11,548 bases of DNA from Clostridia bacterium (GCA_029256365.1 JAQSYB010000029.1:1-11548); one strand, 5' to 3'. Positions 1 through 6,273 are shown, numbered from the stretch's first letter. The notes: a model not told the origin generated them from the sequence alone. Translations and numbers: made by a program.

Positions 1-303
1 ACGAAGGCTGAAGGCGGAAGAATTATTAGTGTTGGCACCACCTCTACAAGAACGATAGAATCCATTTCAACAGAGGGTGGCATCGTAAATCCAGGAAGCG
101 GATGGACAGATATTTTTATCTATCCTGGCTATCAATTTAAAGTAATAGATGGGTTAATCACAAACTTTCATTTGCCAGAATCTACCCTTGTTATGCTAGT
201 TAGTGCTTTAGCAGGCAGGGAGAATGTATTGAATGCATACGATGAAGCTGTGAAAGAGAAATACAGATTTTTTAGTTTTGGTGATGCGATGTTTATTATT
301 TAA
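1..303 (+). CDS. queA: QueA, S-adenosylmethionine:tRNA ribosyltransferase-isomerase (3' end only)
   Basis: This is the C-terminal 100 residues of QueA, read in frame 1 to the TAA at 301-303; the rest lies upstream of the window. QueA transfers and isomerises the ribosyl group of S-adenosylmethionine onto 7-aminomethyl-7-deazaguanine in tRNA, giving epoxyqueuosine in the cytoplasm. Visible family signatures are TSTRTIES (about residues 15-22 of the fragment), GWTDIFIYPGYQFKVIDGLI followed by TNFHLPESTL, and the C-terminal YRFFSFGDAM. Full-length QueA is about 340 residues, so roughly 30% is present. It lies 14 bp upstream of the next gene and one gene away from tgt, which acts earlier in the same pathway, so a shared transcript is likely. 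Identification is firm from the conserved C-terminus; nothing can be said about its start or promoter. Confidence 0.96.
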   Translation, partial: TKAEGGRIISVGTTSTRTIESISTEGGIVNPGSGWTDIFIYPGYQFKVIDGLITNFHLPESTLVMLVSALAGRENVLNAYDEAVKEKYRFFSFGDAMFII

Positions 304-317
304 TTAGGAGGTCTTAT

Positions 318-950
318 ATGTTCTTTGAGAAAATAAAGTCTAGGATAAAAAAGCTTACTCATTTCTTAGAATTCATACTGGCTTTGTTTATTATATTATC
401 AGTAATCGTTGGAATGGTAGATTTGATTAAATATCTAGGGATGATACTTACTACGAACCCTATTGATACTTATGAAGTACTTCAAAGCTTCATGGGGCAT
501 GTGCTTTTAATGGTAGTTGGTGTAGAGCTAGTTGTGATGTTGGTTTATCATTCACCTAGCAGTGTTATTGAGGTACTTCTGTATGCAGTAGCTAGAAAGC
601 TGCTTATCGGCAACCAGGGAATGGTTGACTTCATGATAGGAATTGTAGCTATAGCGGCAATTTTCGCCATTAGAAAGTATTTATTTGTAAAGGATATCAA
701 CAGCGGAAATGACACGGGACATAAGTTTTCTGCGGCCACCACAGTACAGGCTATCAATGAGCTTCTGAGAATTCATATTCCAGAAGAACTGGGCAATACA
801 ATAGGCGGCGTGGTGTACAATCTTGCACATCAATCAGATATTTATCTATATGAAGGCATGGAGATCAAACTAGATAATATTAAAATACGTATATTAAGGA
901 TTAAACAGGGAGTAATTGAAAAGGTATCAATCAAATTAAACGAAGGATAA
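318..950 (+). CDS. PsiE-like membrane protein with C-terminal CorC/HlyC transporter-associated domain
   Basis: This is a 210-residue protein with two parts. Residues about 15-123 form a membrane domain with likely helices near 17-42, 58-77, 82-96 and 105-123. Its core (VVGVELVVML, then VIEVLLYAVARKLL, then AIAAIFAIRKYLF) resembles the PsiE-like (phosphate-starvation-inducible E) family. Residues about 137-208 (FSAATTVQAINELL, then IPEELGNTIGGVVYNL, then a strand-rich end) match the CorC/HlyC transporter-associated domain, usually found at the C-terminus of CBS-domain transport and haemolysin-like proteins. No CBS domains are present. Translation starts at ATG 318 behind a perfect AGGAGG (306-311), 14 bp after queA. 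It sits between two queuosine genes, but nothing in it suggests tRNA modification. An ion- or ligand-sensing role at the membrane is inference from the domains only. Both domain assignments come from recognised sequence patterns and were not searched. Confidence 0.7.
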   Translation: MFFEKIKSRIKKLTHFLEFILALFIILSVIVGMVDLIKYLGMILTTNPIDTYEVLQSFMGHVLLMVVGVELVVMLVYHSPSSVIEVLLYAVARKLLIGNQGMVDFMIGIVAIAAIFAIRKYLFVKDINSGNDTGHKFSAATTVQAINELLRIHIPEELGNTIGGVVYNLAHQSDIYLYEGMEIKLDNIKIRILRIKQGVIEKVSIKLNEG

Positions 951-969
951 AACAATTGGAGGTTTTTTT

Positions 970-2088
970 TTGGCAGTTAAATATGAATTTATAAAAGAAT
1001 GCAAACAAACCGGTGCACGACTAGGGCGTGTTCATACACCTCATGGAATTATAGATACGCCAACATTTATGCCAGTAGGGACACAAGCTACTGTAAAAGC
1101 AATGGCACCCAATGAGCTGAAGGAAATCGGAGCTCAGATTATATTAAGCAATACCTATCATCTTTATATTAGACCAGGACATAAGCTTATTGAAAAAGCA
1201 GGCGGGCTTCATGGCTTTATGAATTGGGATAGACCAATTCTTACTGACAGCGGCGGCTTTCAGGTGTTTAGCTTAAATGAGTTGAGAAAGATAAAAGAGG
1301 AAGGTGTAGAGTTTAAATCTCATTTAGATGGAACGAAGCACTTTTTTACCCCAGAATATGTAATGGAAATTGAGAATTCATTAGGGGCTGATATTATGAT
1401 GGCTTTTGATGAATGTGCACCATATCCCTGCGACTGGGATTATGCAAAGAACTCTATGGAGAGAACCATACGATGGCTGAAACGCTGCAAGGATGCGCAT
1501 AAGAACGCTGAAAAACAAGCGTTGTTTGGAATTGTTCAGGGCAGTACTTACAAGGATCTTAGAATAGAAAGTGCTAGAAGAACAGTTGAAGTAGAACTTC
1601 CAGGCTATGCAGTGGGAGGTCTAAGTGTTGGAGAACCAAAGGATATCATGAACGAAGTATTGGAATATACTGTTCCAGAGCTTCCAAAGGATAAACCAAG
1701 ATATCTAATGGGGGTAGGAAGTCCAGATGCGTTGATAGATGGTGCCATTAGAGGAATAGACATGTTTGATTGTGTGTTGCCTACCAGGATTGCAAGAAAT
1801 GGTACAGTGATGACATCAAGAGGAAAACTTGTAGTAAGAAATGCTGAATATGCAGAAGATTTCCTTCCTATGGATGAAGAATGTGACTGCTATGCATGCA
1901 AAAACTTCTCTAGAGCTTATATTAGACATCTGATAAAGGCTGGTGAAATTTTAGGAGGAAGGCTTACATCCATACATAATCTTCGCTTCCTTCAGAATCT
2001 TATGGCAGATGTTAGAAAAGCAATCTCAGAAGACAGGCTAAGAGACTTTAGAAATGAATTTTTTATAAAATATGGATATAATAAATAA
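970..2088 (+). CDS. tgt: Bacterial tRNA-guanine transglycosylase
   Basis: Tgt exchanges guanine-34 of tRNAs with GUN anticodons for the queuosine precursor preQ1, the step before QueA. The protein is 372 residues, the normal length for the family. Family residues are visible: catalytic Asp93 in LTDSGGFQVFSL (91-102), the substrate-binding stretch around MMAFDECAPYP (143-153), GGLSVGEPK (216-224), the nucleophile Asp264 in GIDMFDCVLPTR (262-273), and the zinc site Cys305, Cys307, Cys310 and His336 (CDCYAC, then TSIHNL). The start is TTG at 970, chosen because GGAGG at 958-962 lies 7 bp upstream and the family's usual N-terminus follows directly. The gene follows the PsiE/CorC protein by 19 bp and precedes yajC, a very common bacterial pairing. 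Confidence 0.98.
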   Translation: MAVKYEFIKECKQTGARLGRVHTPHGIIDTPTFMPVGTQATVKAMAPNELKEIGAQIILSNTYHLYIRPGHKLIEKAGGLHGFMNWDRPILTDSGGFQVFSLNELRKIKEEGVEFKSHLDGTKHFFTPEYVMEIENSLGADIMMAFDECAPYPCDWDYAKNSMERTIRWLKRCKDAHKNAEKQALFGIVQGSTYKDLRIESARRTVEVELPGYAVGGLSVGEPKDIMNEVLEYTVPELPKDKPRYLMGVGSPDALIDGAIRGIDMFDCVLPTRIARNGTVMTSRGKLVVRNAEYAEDFLPMDEECDCYACKNFSRAYIRHLIKAGEILGGRLTSIHNLRFLQNLMADVRKAISEDRLRDFRNEFFIKYGYNK

Positions 2089-2154
2089 AAATAGAAGGAT
2101 TTTAAGCACAAATATGGAATACTAATAATATTAAAGCAGCAAGGGGGGAAAAGC

Positions 2155-2433
2155 ATGCAACAAATTACAGCAATCGTTACAATGGCATTACCATATGTAG
2201 TTGTATTGGCAGCATTGTGGTTTATCATGATCAGACCACAGCAAAAGAGAGAAAAAGAAACGAAGGCTATGAGAAGTAATGTGCAGGATGGTGATGAAAT
2301 ACTCACAATCGGCGGCATATACGGTAAGGTAGTAAGCCAAAAAGAAGATGTTCTAACAATAGAAGTTGGAGCAGATAAAGTAAAGTTAAAAATTGCTCGC
2401 TGGGCAATCGGAAAGATAGAAGACAAAAAGTAA
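2155..2433 (+). CDS. yajC: YajC, preprotein translocase accessory subunit
   Basis: YajC is a small single-pass membrane protein that associates with SecD and SecF and through them with the SecYEG channel. The 92-residue product has one N-terminal membrane helix (about residues 6-25) followed by the hallmark RPQQKREKE (28-36). A small soluble domain carries the conserved GDEILTIGGIYGKV (46-59). The ATG is preceded by AAGGGGGGAA (2141-2150). Here it is separated from secDF by three genes and a terminator, so translocase subunits come from two transcription units. Its stop codon lies within the left arm of the terminator at 2426-2460, which ends this operon. No doubtful residues or frame problems were seen. 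Confidence 0.96.
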   Translation: MQQITAIVTMALPYVVVLAALWFIMIRPQQKREKETKAMRSNVQDGDEILTIGGIYGKVVSQKEDVLTIEVGADKVKLKIARWAIGKIEDKK

Positions 2434-2460
2434 CTTGATTTCAAGTTACTTTTCTTTTTT
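2426..2460 (+). terminator. Intrinsic terminator after yajC
   Basis: A perfect 12-bp stem (arms 2426-2437 and 2442-2453, loop ATTT) is followed by C and six Ts at 2455-2460. The left arm contains the yajC TAA stop. The upstream A run makes the hairpin partly symmetrical, but no convergent gene is present. Confidence 0.92.
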
Positions 2461-2481
2461 ATGTGTAAATATAGCATAAAT

Positions 2482-2536
2482 CCCCCTTGTACAGAATAGA
2501 TTTTTACAAAATGGTTTGTATATTTTAGTAAGGGGG
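2482..2536 (+). promoter_or_regulatory. Leader able to sequester the Shine-Dalgarno of the TIGR04086 gene
   Basis: CCCCCTT at 2482-2488 is exactly complementary to AAGGGGG at 2530-2536, the ribosome binding site of the gene starting at 2544. Two further G-U pairs (2489-2490 with 2528-2529) extend the stem to 9 pairs. Between the arms lies a second perfect 6-bp hairpin, TACAAA (2505-2510) and TTTGTA (2515-2520). Together they could form a nested fold that blocks ribosome entry. No convincing sigma-A promoter was found between the yajC terminator and this gene, so whether this RNA arises by read-through or from an unrecognised promoter is open. The complementarity is seen; the regulatory role is inference. 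Confidence 0.4.
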
Positions 2537-2543
2537 TTGCCAC

Positions 2544-2972
2544 ATGAAAACTCGTAAGGTCAATTGGTCAAATAAATACTCCACTGCTACACAAGATGAG
2601 GGCGTAAAAAGCAATACATATATGGTTATGCTAAAATCACTTTTGGTTTGCCTAATAATATCCTTTGTTATGATTCTGCTCTATGCATTGATACTGTCCT
2701 TTACATCTATTTCTGATGCTACTATGTCAAAGGTAACACAGACGATACTCATTATCAGTATTGCCATCGCCAGTGCATATGGCGGCAAAAAAACAAGACA
2801 TAGAGGCTGGCTGTTTGGGGCTATTCTGGGTTTAATTTTCACAATTCTTTTGGTTCCCTTCGGAATGGCTTTGGGTCAAGTATTTACAATGGACATATAC
2901 CTAATAGCAAAACTGCTTGTAGCCGCAGTAGTTGGAGCAATAGGTGGCATCATAGGAGTAAATTTAAACTAA
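2544..2972 (+). CDS. TIGR04086/DUF3792-type four-helix membrane protein, function unknown
   Basis: This is a 142-residue integral membrane protein with four predicted helices (about 30-53, 63-80, 88-110 and 118-139) and a charged, soluble N-terminal segment of about 28 residues. Between helices 2 and 3 is the basic loop GGKKTRHRGWLFGAILG (80-96), which together with size and topology matches the TIGR04086 (DUF3792) family of Firmicutes. Members commonly sit between yajC and the SCIFF peptide gene, exactly as here. No function is established, and a role in SCIFF export or anchoring would be only guesswork from neighbourhood. The start is ATG 2544 with AAGGGGG (2530-2536) 7 bp upstream; that site can be masked by its own leader. 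Confidence 0.8.
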   Translation: MKTRKVNWSNKYSTATQDEGVKSNTYMVMLKSLLVCLIISFVMILLYALILSFTSISDATMSKVTQTILIISIAIASAYGGKKTRHRGWLFGAILGLIFTILLVPFGMALGQVFTMDIYLIAKLLVAAVVGAIGGIIGVNLN

Positions 2973-3008
2973 AGGTGGCAAAAATATCTTTCCTAGCCAA
3001 ATTTAATG

Positions 3009-3017
3009 TGGTATAAT
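3009..3017 (+). promoter_or_regulatory. Extended -10 promoter for scfA
   Basis: TG-G-TATAAT at 3009-3017 is a perfect extended -10 (TGnTATAAT), 32 bp upstream of the scfA ATG. The -35 region is poor: TTTCCT at 2989-2994, with a 17-bp spacer. That is typical of extended -10 promoters. It lets scfA be transcribed independently of the upstream membrane gene. Confidence 0.7.
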
Positions 3018-3049
3018 TCTAAAGTAAAATGTTAGGAGGAGGATATAGA

Positions 3050-3235
3050 ATGAAGCATATAATGACATTAAACAACAGAACATTAAGCGATAGCTCAATT
3101 AAGGGCGGCTGCGGAGAATGCCAAAACTCCTGTCAATCAGCGTGCAAAACATCCTGCACTGTTGCAAACCAAAAATGTGAGAACGTTGAGAACGGCAGAG
3201 TACATAAGGCTGAGACACGTAAGGTTACGCTGTAA
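3050..3235 (+). CDS. scfA: SCIFF six-cysteine ranthipeptide precursor
   Basis: The product is a 61-residue precursor of the SCIFF (six cysteines in forty-five residues) family, near-universal in Clostridia. The canonical elements are all present: MKHI at the N-terminus and CGECQNSCQSACKTSC then TVANQKCE, with cysteines at 21, 24, 28, 32, 36 and 43. In the studied homologue CteA a radical-SAM enzyme joins Cys32 to Thr37, and both residues occur here at the same positions. The start is ATG 3050, not the in-frame ATG 3029, because AGGAGGAGG (3034-3042) lies 7 bp before 3050 and downstream of 3029, and because MKHI is the family N-terminus. Two things are odd. There are 18 residues after the last cysteine (ending HKAETRKVTL), whereas from memory family members usually stop within a few residues of it. 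The maturase gene scfB, normally next door, is absent. The cellular role of SCIFF is not settled; a signalling role has been proposed. Confidence 0.93.
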   Translation: MKHIMTLNNRTLSDSSIKGGCGECQNSCQSACKTSCTVANQKCENVENGRVHKAETRKVTL

Positions 3236-3255
3236 TTTAAATATTTTTAAACATG

Positions 3256-3284
3256 AAGCAGTAGCAATAATTTTGTTACTGCTT
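3256..3284 (+). terminator. Strong hairpin after scfA, probable terminator
   Basis: A 12-bp stem (arms 3256-3267 and 3273-3284, one G-U pair, loop TAATT) lies 20 bp after the scfA stop. Only three Ts occur at its 3' edge before AAATG, so termination may be weak or factor-assisted. It may instead protect the short scfA mRNA from decay. Confidence 0.6.
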
Positions 3285-3354
3285 TAAATGTTGTAAGAAG
3301 CTTTTTCTGAATAAAACATGCCTAGGTGTGAAATAAATACAAAAACGGTTCATT

Positions 3355-3431
3355 CAGAGGCAGTAGACTCTGATTTATTATAGCCATTTGCGAAGCAAAT
3401 CAAGGCAAAAGGCGAAGGCCCTTGATGGGCC
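3355..3431 (+). promoter_or_regulatory. Hairpin-rich leader of the carbonic-anhydrase-like gene
   Basis: The 224-bp gap 3236-3459 contains, beyond the scfA hairpin, a chain of small inverted repeats. These are CAGAG/CTCTG (3355-3359 with 3368-3372), ATTTGC/GCAAAT with loop GAA (3386-3391 with 3395-3400), TCAAGG/CCTTGA (3400-3405 with 3420-3425), and GGCCC/GGGCC with loop TTGAT (3417-3421 with 3427-3431). The last two share bases 3420-3421 and cannot both form. The GGCCC hairpin is followed after five bases by CTTTTATT, and the next gene's AAAGGAGG is at 3446-3453. It matches no riboswitch consensus I could recall. No convincing promoter was found in this gap. It could be a cis-regulatory RNA, an attenuator or a dispersed repeat. 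Confidence 0.4.
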
Positions 3432-3459
3432 GAGACTTTTATTACAAAGGAGGATATAA

Positions 3460-3960
3460 ATGATTATTCAATACAAAAACCATAGCCCCAAAATAGCGCA
3501 CAATGCCTTTGTGGCACCAAATAGTACAATAATAGGCAGATGTACAGTGGAAGAGAATTCTAGCATTTGGTTTAATGTAGTGATAAGAGCAGACGTAAAT
3601 GAAATCAATATTGGCAAGAATGTAAATATACAGGATGGCAGCGTGGTTCATTGCGATCACGATTCTGCAGTTACAGTTTCTGATAATGTAACCATAGGCC
3701 ACAATGCGATTATACATGGCTGCAGCATTGGCAGCAATTGCATCATTGGAATGGGCTCGACTATATTGGATGGTGTAGTAATTGAGGGCAACTGTATTAT
3801 AGGGGCTAACTCATTGGTTACTTCGGGAAAACAAATACCAGAGGGCTCCCTGGTTATGGGCAGCCCAGCTAAGGTAATAAGACAATTAAGTGAAACAGAA
3901 ATTGAAGGCATTAAGAATTCTGTTGCAGGCTATGTGTCATTATCAAAAGAGTATAAATAA
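3460..3960 (+). CDS. Gamma-class carbonic anhydrase-like left-handed beta-helix protein
   Basis: The 166-residue protein has hexapeptide repeats of the left-handed beta-helix type running from about residue 11 to 138, ending in VMGSPAKVIR (132-141). It resembles the YrdA/PaaY/CamH branch of gamma carbonic anhydrases. The three expected zinc-ligand histidines are His64 (VVHCD), His81 and His86 (GHNAIIHGC), with the 5-residue spacing of the last pair known for this family. Arg43 in VIRAD fits the conserved structural arginine. The acidic loop of the archaeal Cam prototype is absent, as in most bacterial relatives, so carbonic anhydrase activity is possible but unproven; some homologues are described as acyl-CoA thioesterases or have no known activity. 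The start is ATG 3460 behind AAAGGAGG (3446-3453). It occupies the place between scfA and secD where Clostridia usually carry scfB. Confidence 0.85.
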   Translation: MIIQYKNHSPKIAHNAFVAPNSTIIGRCTVEENSSIWFNVVIRADVNEINIGKNVNIQDGSVVHCDHDSAVTVSDNVTIGHNAIIHGCSIGSNCIIGMGSTILDGVVIEGNCIIGANSLVTSGKQIPEGSLVMGSPAKVIRQLSETEIEGIKNSVAGYVSLSKEYK

Positions 3961-4067
3961 GCCAAATAGTATATTTTGCAGTAAATGACAAATGCTACTA
4001 CGGTAGTCAAATACCTTACAAAGCTAAAATTAGATACAATAGGCAGGTTTTCGCTTGTTTCCTTGCG
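3961..4067. other. Intergenic stretch before the secD promoter
   Basis: No gene, strong hairpin or T-run terminator was found between the carbonic-anhydrase-like stop and the secD -35. A 28-codon reading frame (3985-4071) has no ribosome binding site. The upstream gene therefore has no obvious terminator. Confidence 0.5.
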
Positions 4068-4096
4068 TTGACTATGTCTTACAAAAGTTATATAAT
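4068..4096 (+). promoter_or_regulatory. Strong sigma-A promoter of secD-secF
   Basis: TTGACT (4068-4073) and a perfect TATAAT (4091-4096) are separated by the ideal 17 bp. Transcription would begin near 4103, leaving a leader of about 29 bases to the secD ATG. An 11-bp inverted repeat with one mismatch (4081-4091 with 4095-4105) is centred on the -10 box and may be an operator. Confidence 0.8.
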
Positions 4097-4131
4097 AACC
4101 TTTGTGAAATAATAAAAGGGGGAGTTTACAA

Positions 4132-5373
4132 ATGAAATCCAAAAGTATAGGCATATTTACAGTACTGGTTTTACTAATTGCTTTTGCGGCATATGTAGCA
4201 GCATTCGGATTGCCATTGGGCAAGTACGATATTGTCCCATTAAAGGATGTAATAAAGCTGGGATTGGACTTACGGGGTGGGGCAACAGTGTTGCTGCAAG
4301 CCAAAGATGAACCTACAGATCCTTTAAATGATGAAAAAATGGAAAGAGCAGTTGCAACGATAAGAGAGCGTGTTGACTCCCTTGGAGTAGCTGAGCCTAC
4401 GATAAACAGACAAGGTACAAATAGAATAGAAGTACAATTGCCTGAAATTCAAGATCCACAAAGAGCAATCGAAATTATTGGACAAACAGCGAAGCTCGAA
4501 TTTAAGGATGAAGATGGCAATGTTATTATAACAGGTGCAGATATAGATAAGGCAAATGCAGTAATGTCCGGTGAATTAGGGCAGACTTATGTAGTAGCAT
4601 TTGAGCTTAAGTCAGAAGGCACAAAAAAGTTTGCAGAAGGAACAAAAAATAATATTGGTAAGCCAATTGGAATTTACCTCGACAACAATTTGATTTCTAA
4701 TCCTGTTGTTCAAGTTGTAATCGGTGATGGAAAAGCTGAAATTACAGGCAATAGCACAAGAGAAGAAGCCCTTGATCTTGCAACACTTATAAGAGCGGGT
4801 GCACTTCCTGTTGAATTGGAAGTAATGCAGCAAACTTTAGTTGGACCACAACTAGGTGCAAACTCCTTTAATAGAAGTATTATGGCTGGTGGAATAGGCA
4901 TTATGCTGGTTATGCTGTTTATGATAATCTATTACAGACTGCCAGGATTTGTATCAGTGATATCCTTGGTGCTTTATACAATAATAGTACTTGGTATTTT
5001 GGCAGGAATGAATGCAACATTAACACTACCTGGTATAGCGGGTATTATACTTTCGGTTGGTATGGCTGTTGACGCCAATGTAATCATATTCGAAAGAATT
5101 AAAGAAGAATTAAAAATAGGTAAAACTTTAAGAGCCGCGATTGATTCTGGCTTCAGAAGAGCTTTCCTTACAATATTCGATTCTAACATTACTACACTAT
5201 TGGCAGCAGGAATATTATTCTACTTCGGTACTGGTCCTATAAAGGGCTTCGCAGTAACATTATCAATAGGTATATTGTCAAGTATGTTTACTGCAATAGT
5301 GATTACTAGATACCTTATCAAGCTGCTTGTTAAAGGTGGAATTGTTAAGAATACCAAATATTTTGGAGCATAG
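4132..5373 (+). CDS. secD: SecD, protein translocase subunit
   Basis: SecD works with SecF in the membrane, using proton-motive force to drive late steps of Sec-dependent export. The 413-residue protein has an N-terminal helix (about 7-26) and the D1 signature LGLDLRGG (43-50). An extracytoplasmic domain of about 200 residues includes RAGALPVEL (221-229). Five further helices follow (about 249-268, 273-293, 298-318, 350-368 and 372-396). The conserved transmembrane motif AVDANVIIFERIKEE (312-326) holds the Asp implicated in proton use. The length is typical of the shorter Clostridia forms rather than the roughly 600-residue E. coli protein or the fused SecDF of Bacillus. The ATG follows GGGGGAG (4118-4124). 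secF follows with 11 intervening bases, so the two form one operon from the promoter at 4068-4096. Confidence 0.97.
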   Translation: MKSKSIGIFTVLVLLIAFAAYVAAFGLPLGKYDIVPLKDVIKLGLDLRGGATVLLQAKDEPTDPLNDEKMERAVATIRERVDSLGVAEPTINRQGTNRIEVQLPEIQDPQRAIEIIGQTAKLEFKDEDGNVIITGADIDKANAVMSGELGQTYVVAFELKSEGTKKFAEGTKNNIGKPIGIYLDNNLISNPVVQVVIGDGKAEITGNSTREEALDLATLIRAGALPVELEVMQQTLVGPQLGANSFNRSIMAGGIGIMLVMLFMIIYYRLPGFVSVISLVLYTIIVLGILAGMNATLTLPGIAGIILSVGMAVDANVIIFERIKEELKIGKTLRAAIDSGFRRAFLTIFDSNITTLLAAGILFYFGTGPIKGFAVTLSIGILSSMFTAIVITRYLIKLLVKGGIVKNTKYFGA

Positions 5374-5384
5374 GAGGAAAGCAA

Positions 5385-6266
5385 ATGAAGATTTATGATT
5401 TTATGAAATATAGAAAAACATGGTTTGGATTATCAATTGCCATACTCTTATTAGGACTTATTTTCTCATTTATTGTAGGCGGTCTTAACTATGGCATCGA
5501 TTTTACCGGTGGTACGTCAATCACTGCTGAAATCCCAAAAGCCTTCACAGTAGAAGAAATAAGAGCGATTGCGGATAAATTTGATAAAGAAGCGATTGTT
5601 ACATATGGTGGTGCCAATAAAGAATTGGCCATGATCAAGACAAAGATTTATTTGAATCATGATCAGCAGGTCGCTGTTTATAATGACTTCAAAGAAATGT
5701 TCGGTATTGAGCAGACAAATGTACAGTTTGAATCCATCGGACCTGTCATAGGAAATGAATTAAAAAGGCAAGCTGTAATGGCATTGCTGTTTGCTATCAT
5801 TGGAATACTTTTATATATATCCTTAAGATTTGAATGGAAGTTTGGTTTAGCTGCAGTCTTAGCATTGGTTCATGACGTTGGAATTATGCTGGTTGTCTAT
5901 ACAGTGCTTCAAATTCCAGTAAATGTTACATTTATTGCAGCCATCTTAACGATAGTTGGTTATTCCATCAACGATACAATCGTTGTATTTGATAGAGTGA
6001 GAGAAAATTTAAAGAATAACAAGAAGATCACCGATATTGAGCTTGTGAATCAAAGTACCAGTTCAACAATTGCAAGATCAATCAATACATCTTTTACGAC
6101 TTTACTTACAATAGTTGCCTTATATGTATTCGGTGTTCCTGCGATTAAAGATTTCGCACTTCCACTAATAGTTGGGGTTGTTGCTGGAACTTACTCATCT
6201 ATATTTATAGCCAGCCCGCTATGGGTTATCCTTAGAAAGAAGTTCAATCCGGCTGCTAGCCGTTAA
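5385..6266 (+). CDS. secF: SecF, protein translocase subunit
   Basis: SecF is the partner of SecD in the export-assisting membrane complex. The 293-residue protein has the expected single N-terminal helix (about 13-33), then GIDFTGGT (37-44) and a periplasm-facing domain of about 80 residues ending near SIGPVIGNEL (117-126). Five helices follow between about 128 and 284. The conserved motif GYSINDTIVVFDRVRE (192-207) carries the Asp equivalent to that in SecD. Its AGGAGG (5372-5377) overlaps the secD stop codon, so its translation is probably coupled to secD. A clear intrinsic terminator begins 8 bp after the stop. Nothing is missing compared with the family. Confidence 0.97.
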   Translation: MKIYDFMKYRKTWFGLSIAILLLGLIFSFIVGGLNYGIDFTGGTSITAEIPKAFTVEEIRAIADKFDKEAIVTYGGANKELAMIKTKIYLNHDQQVAVYNDFKEMFGIEQTNVQFESIGPVIGNELKRQAVMALLFAIIGILLYISLRFEWKFGLAAVLALVHDVGIMLVVYTVLQIPVNVTFIAAILTIVGYSINDTIVVFDRVRENLKNNKKITDIELVNQSTSSTIARSINTSFTTLLTIVALYVFGVPAIKDFALPLIVGVVAGTYSSIFIASPLWVILRKKFNPAASR

Positions 6267-6273
6267 AATGCTG

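Noticed and set aside
2487..2526. TTGTAC or TTTACA as -35 of a promoter for the TIGR04086 gene
   Set aside because: No good -10 lies at 16-18 bp; the only fitting -10 positions would start transcription at or past the ribosome binding site.
1992..2543. 183-codon reading frame on the - strand across the end of tgt, yajC and the gap
   Set aside because: It runs antisense through two firmly identified genes and the terminator, resembles no family, and has no upstream ribosome binding site.
3029..3049. Upstream ATG extending scfA by 7 residues
   Set aside because: The ribosome binding site lies inside this extension, and the family N-terminus MKHI begins at 3050.
3318..3383. 21-codon + strand frame in the leader of the carbonic-anhydrase-like gene
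   Set aside because: No Shine-Dalgarno precedes it, and its composition is unremarkable. A leader peptide cannot be excluded but has no support.
3300..3459. Known riboswitch or T-box in the gap after scfA
   Set aside because: I compared it by eye with the SAM, TPP, glycine, lysine, FMN, cobalamin, c-di-GMP, THF and T-box core motifs and found no match.
3985..4071. 28-codon + strand frame before secD
   Set aside because: There is no ribosome binding site, no recognisable sequence, and it ends inside the secD -35.
3930..4304. 124-codon reading frame on the - strand across the secD promoter
   Set aside because: It is antisense to the secD start and promoter, with no family resemblance; it is a shadow of the intergenic region and secD.
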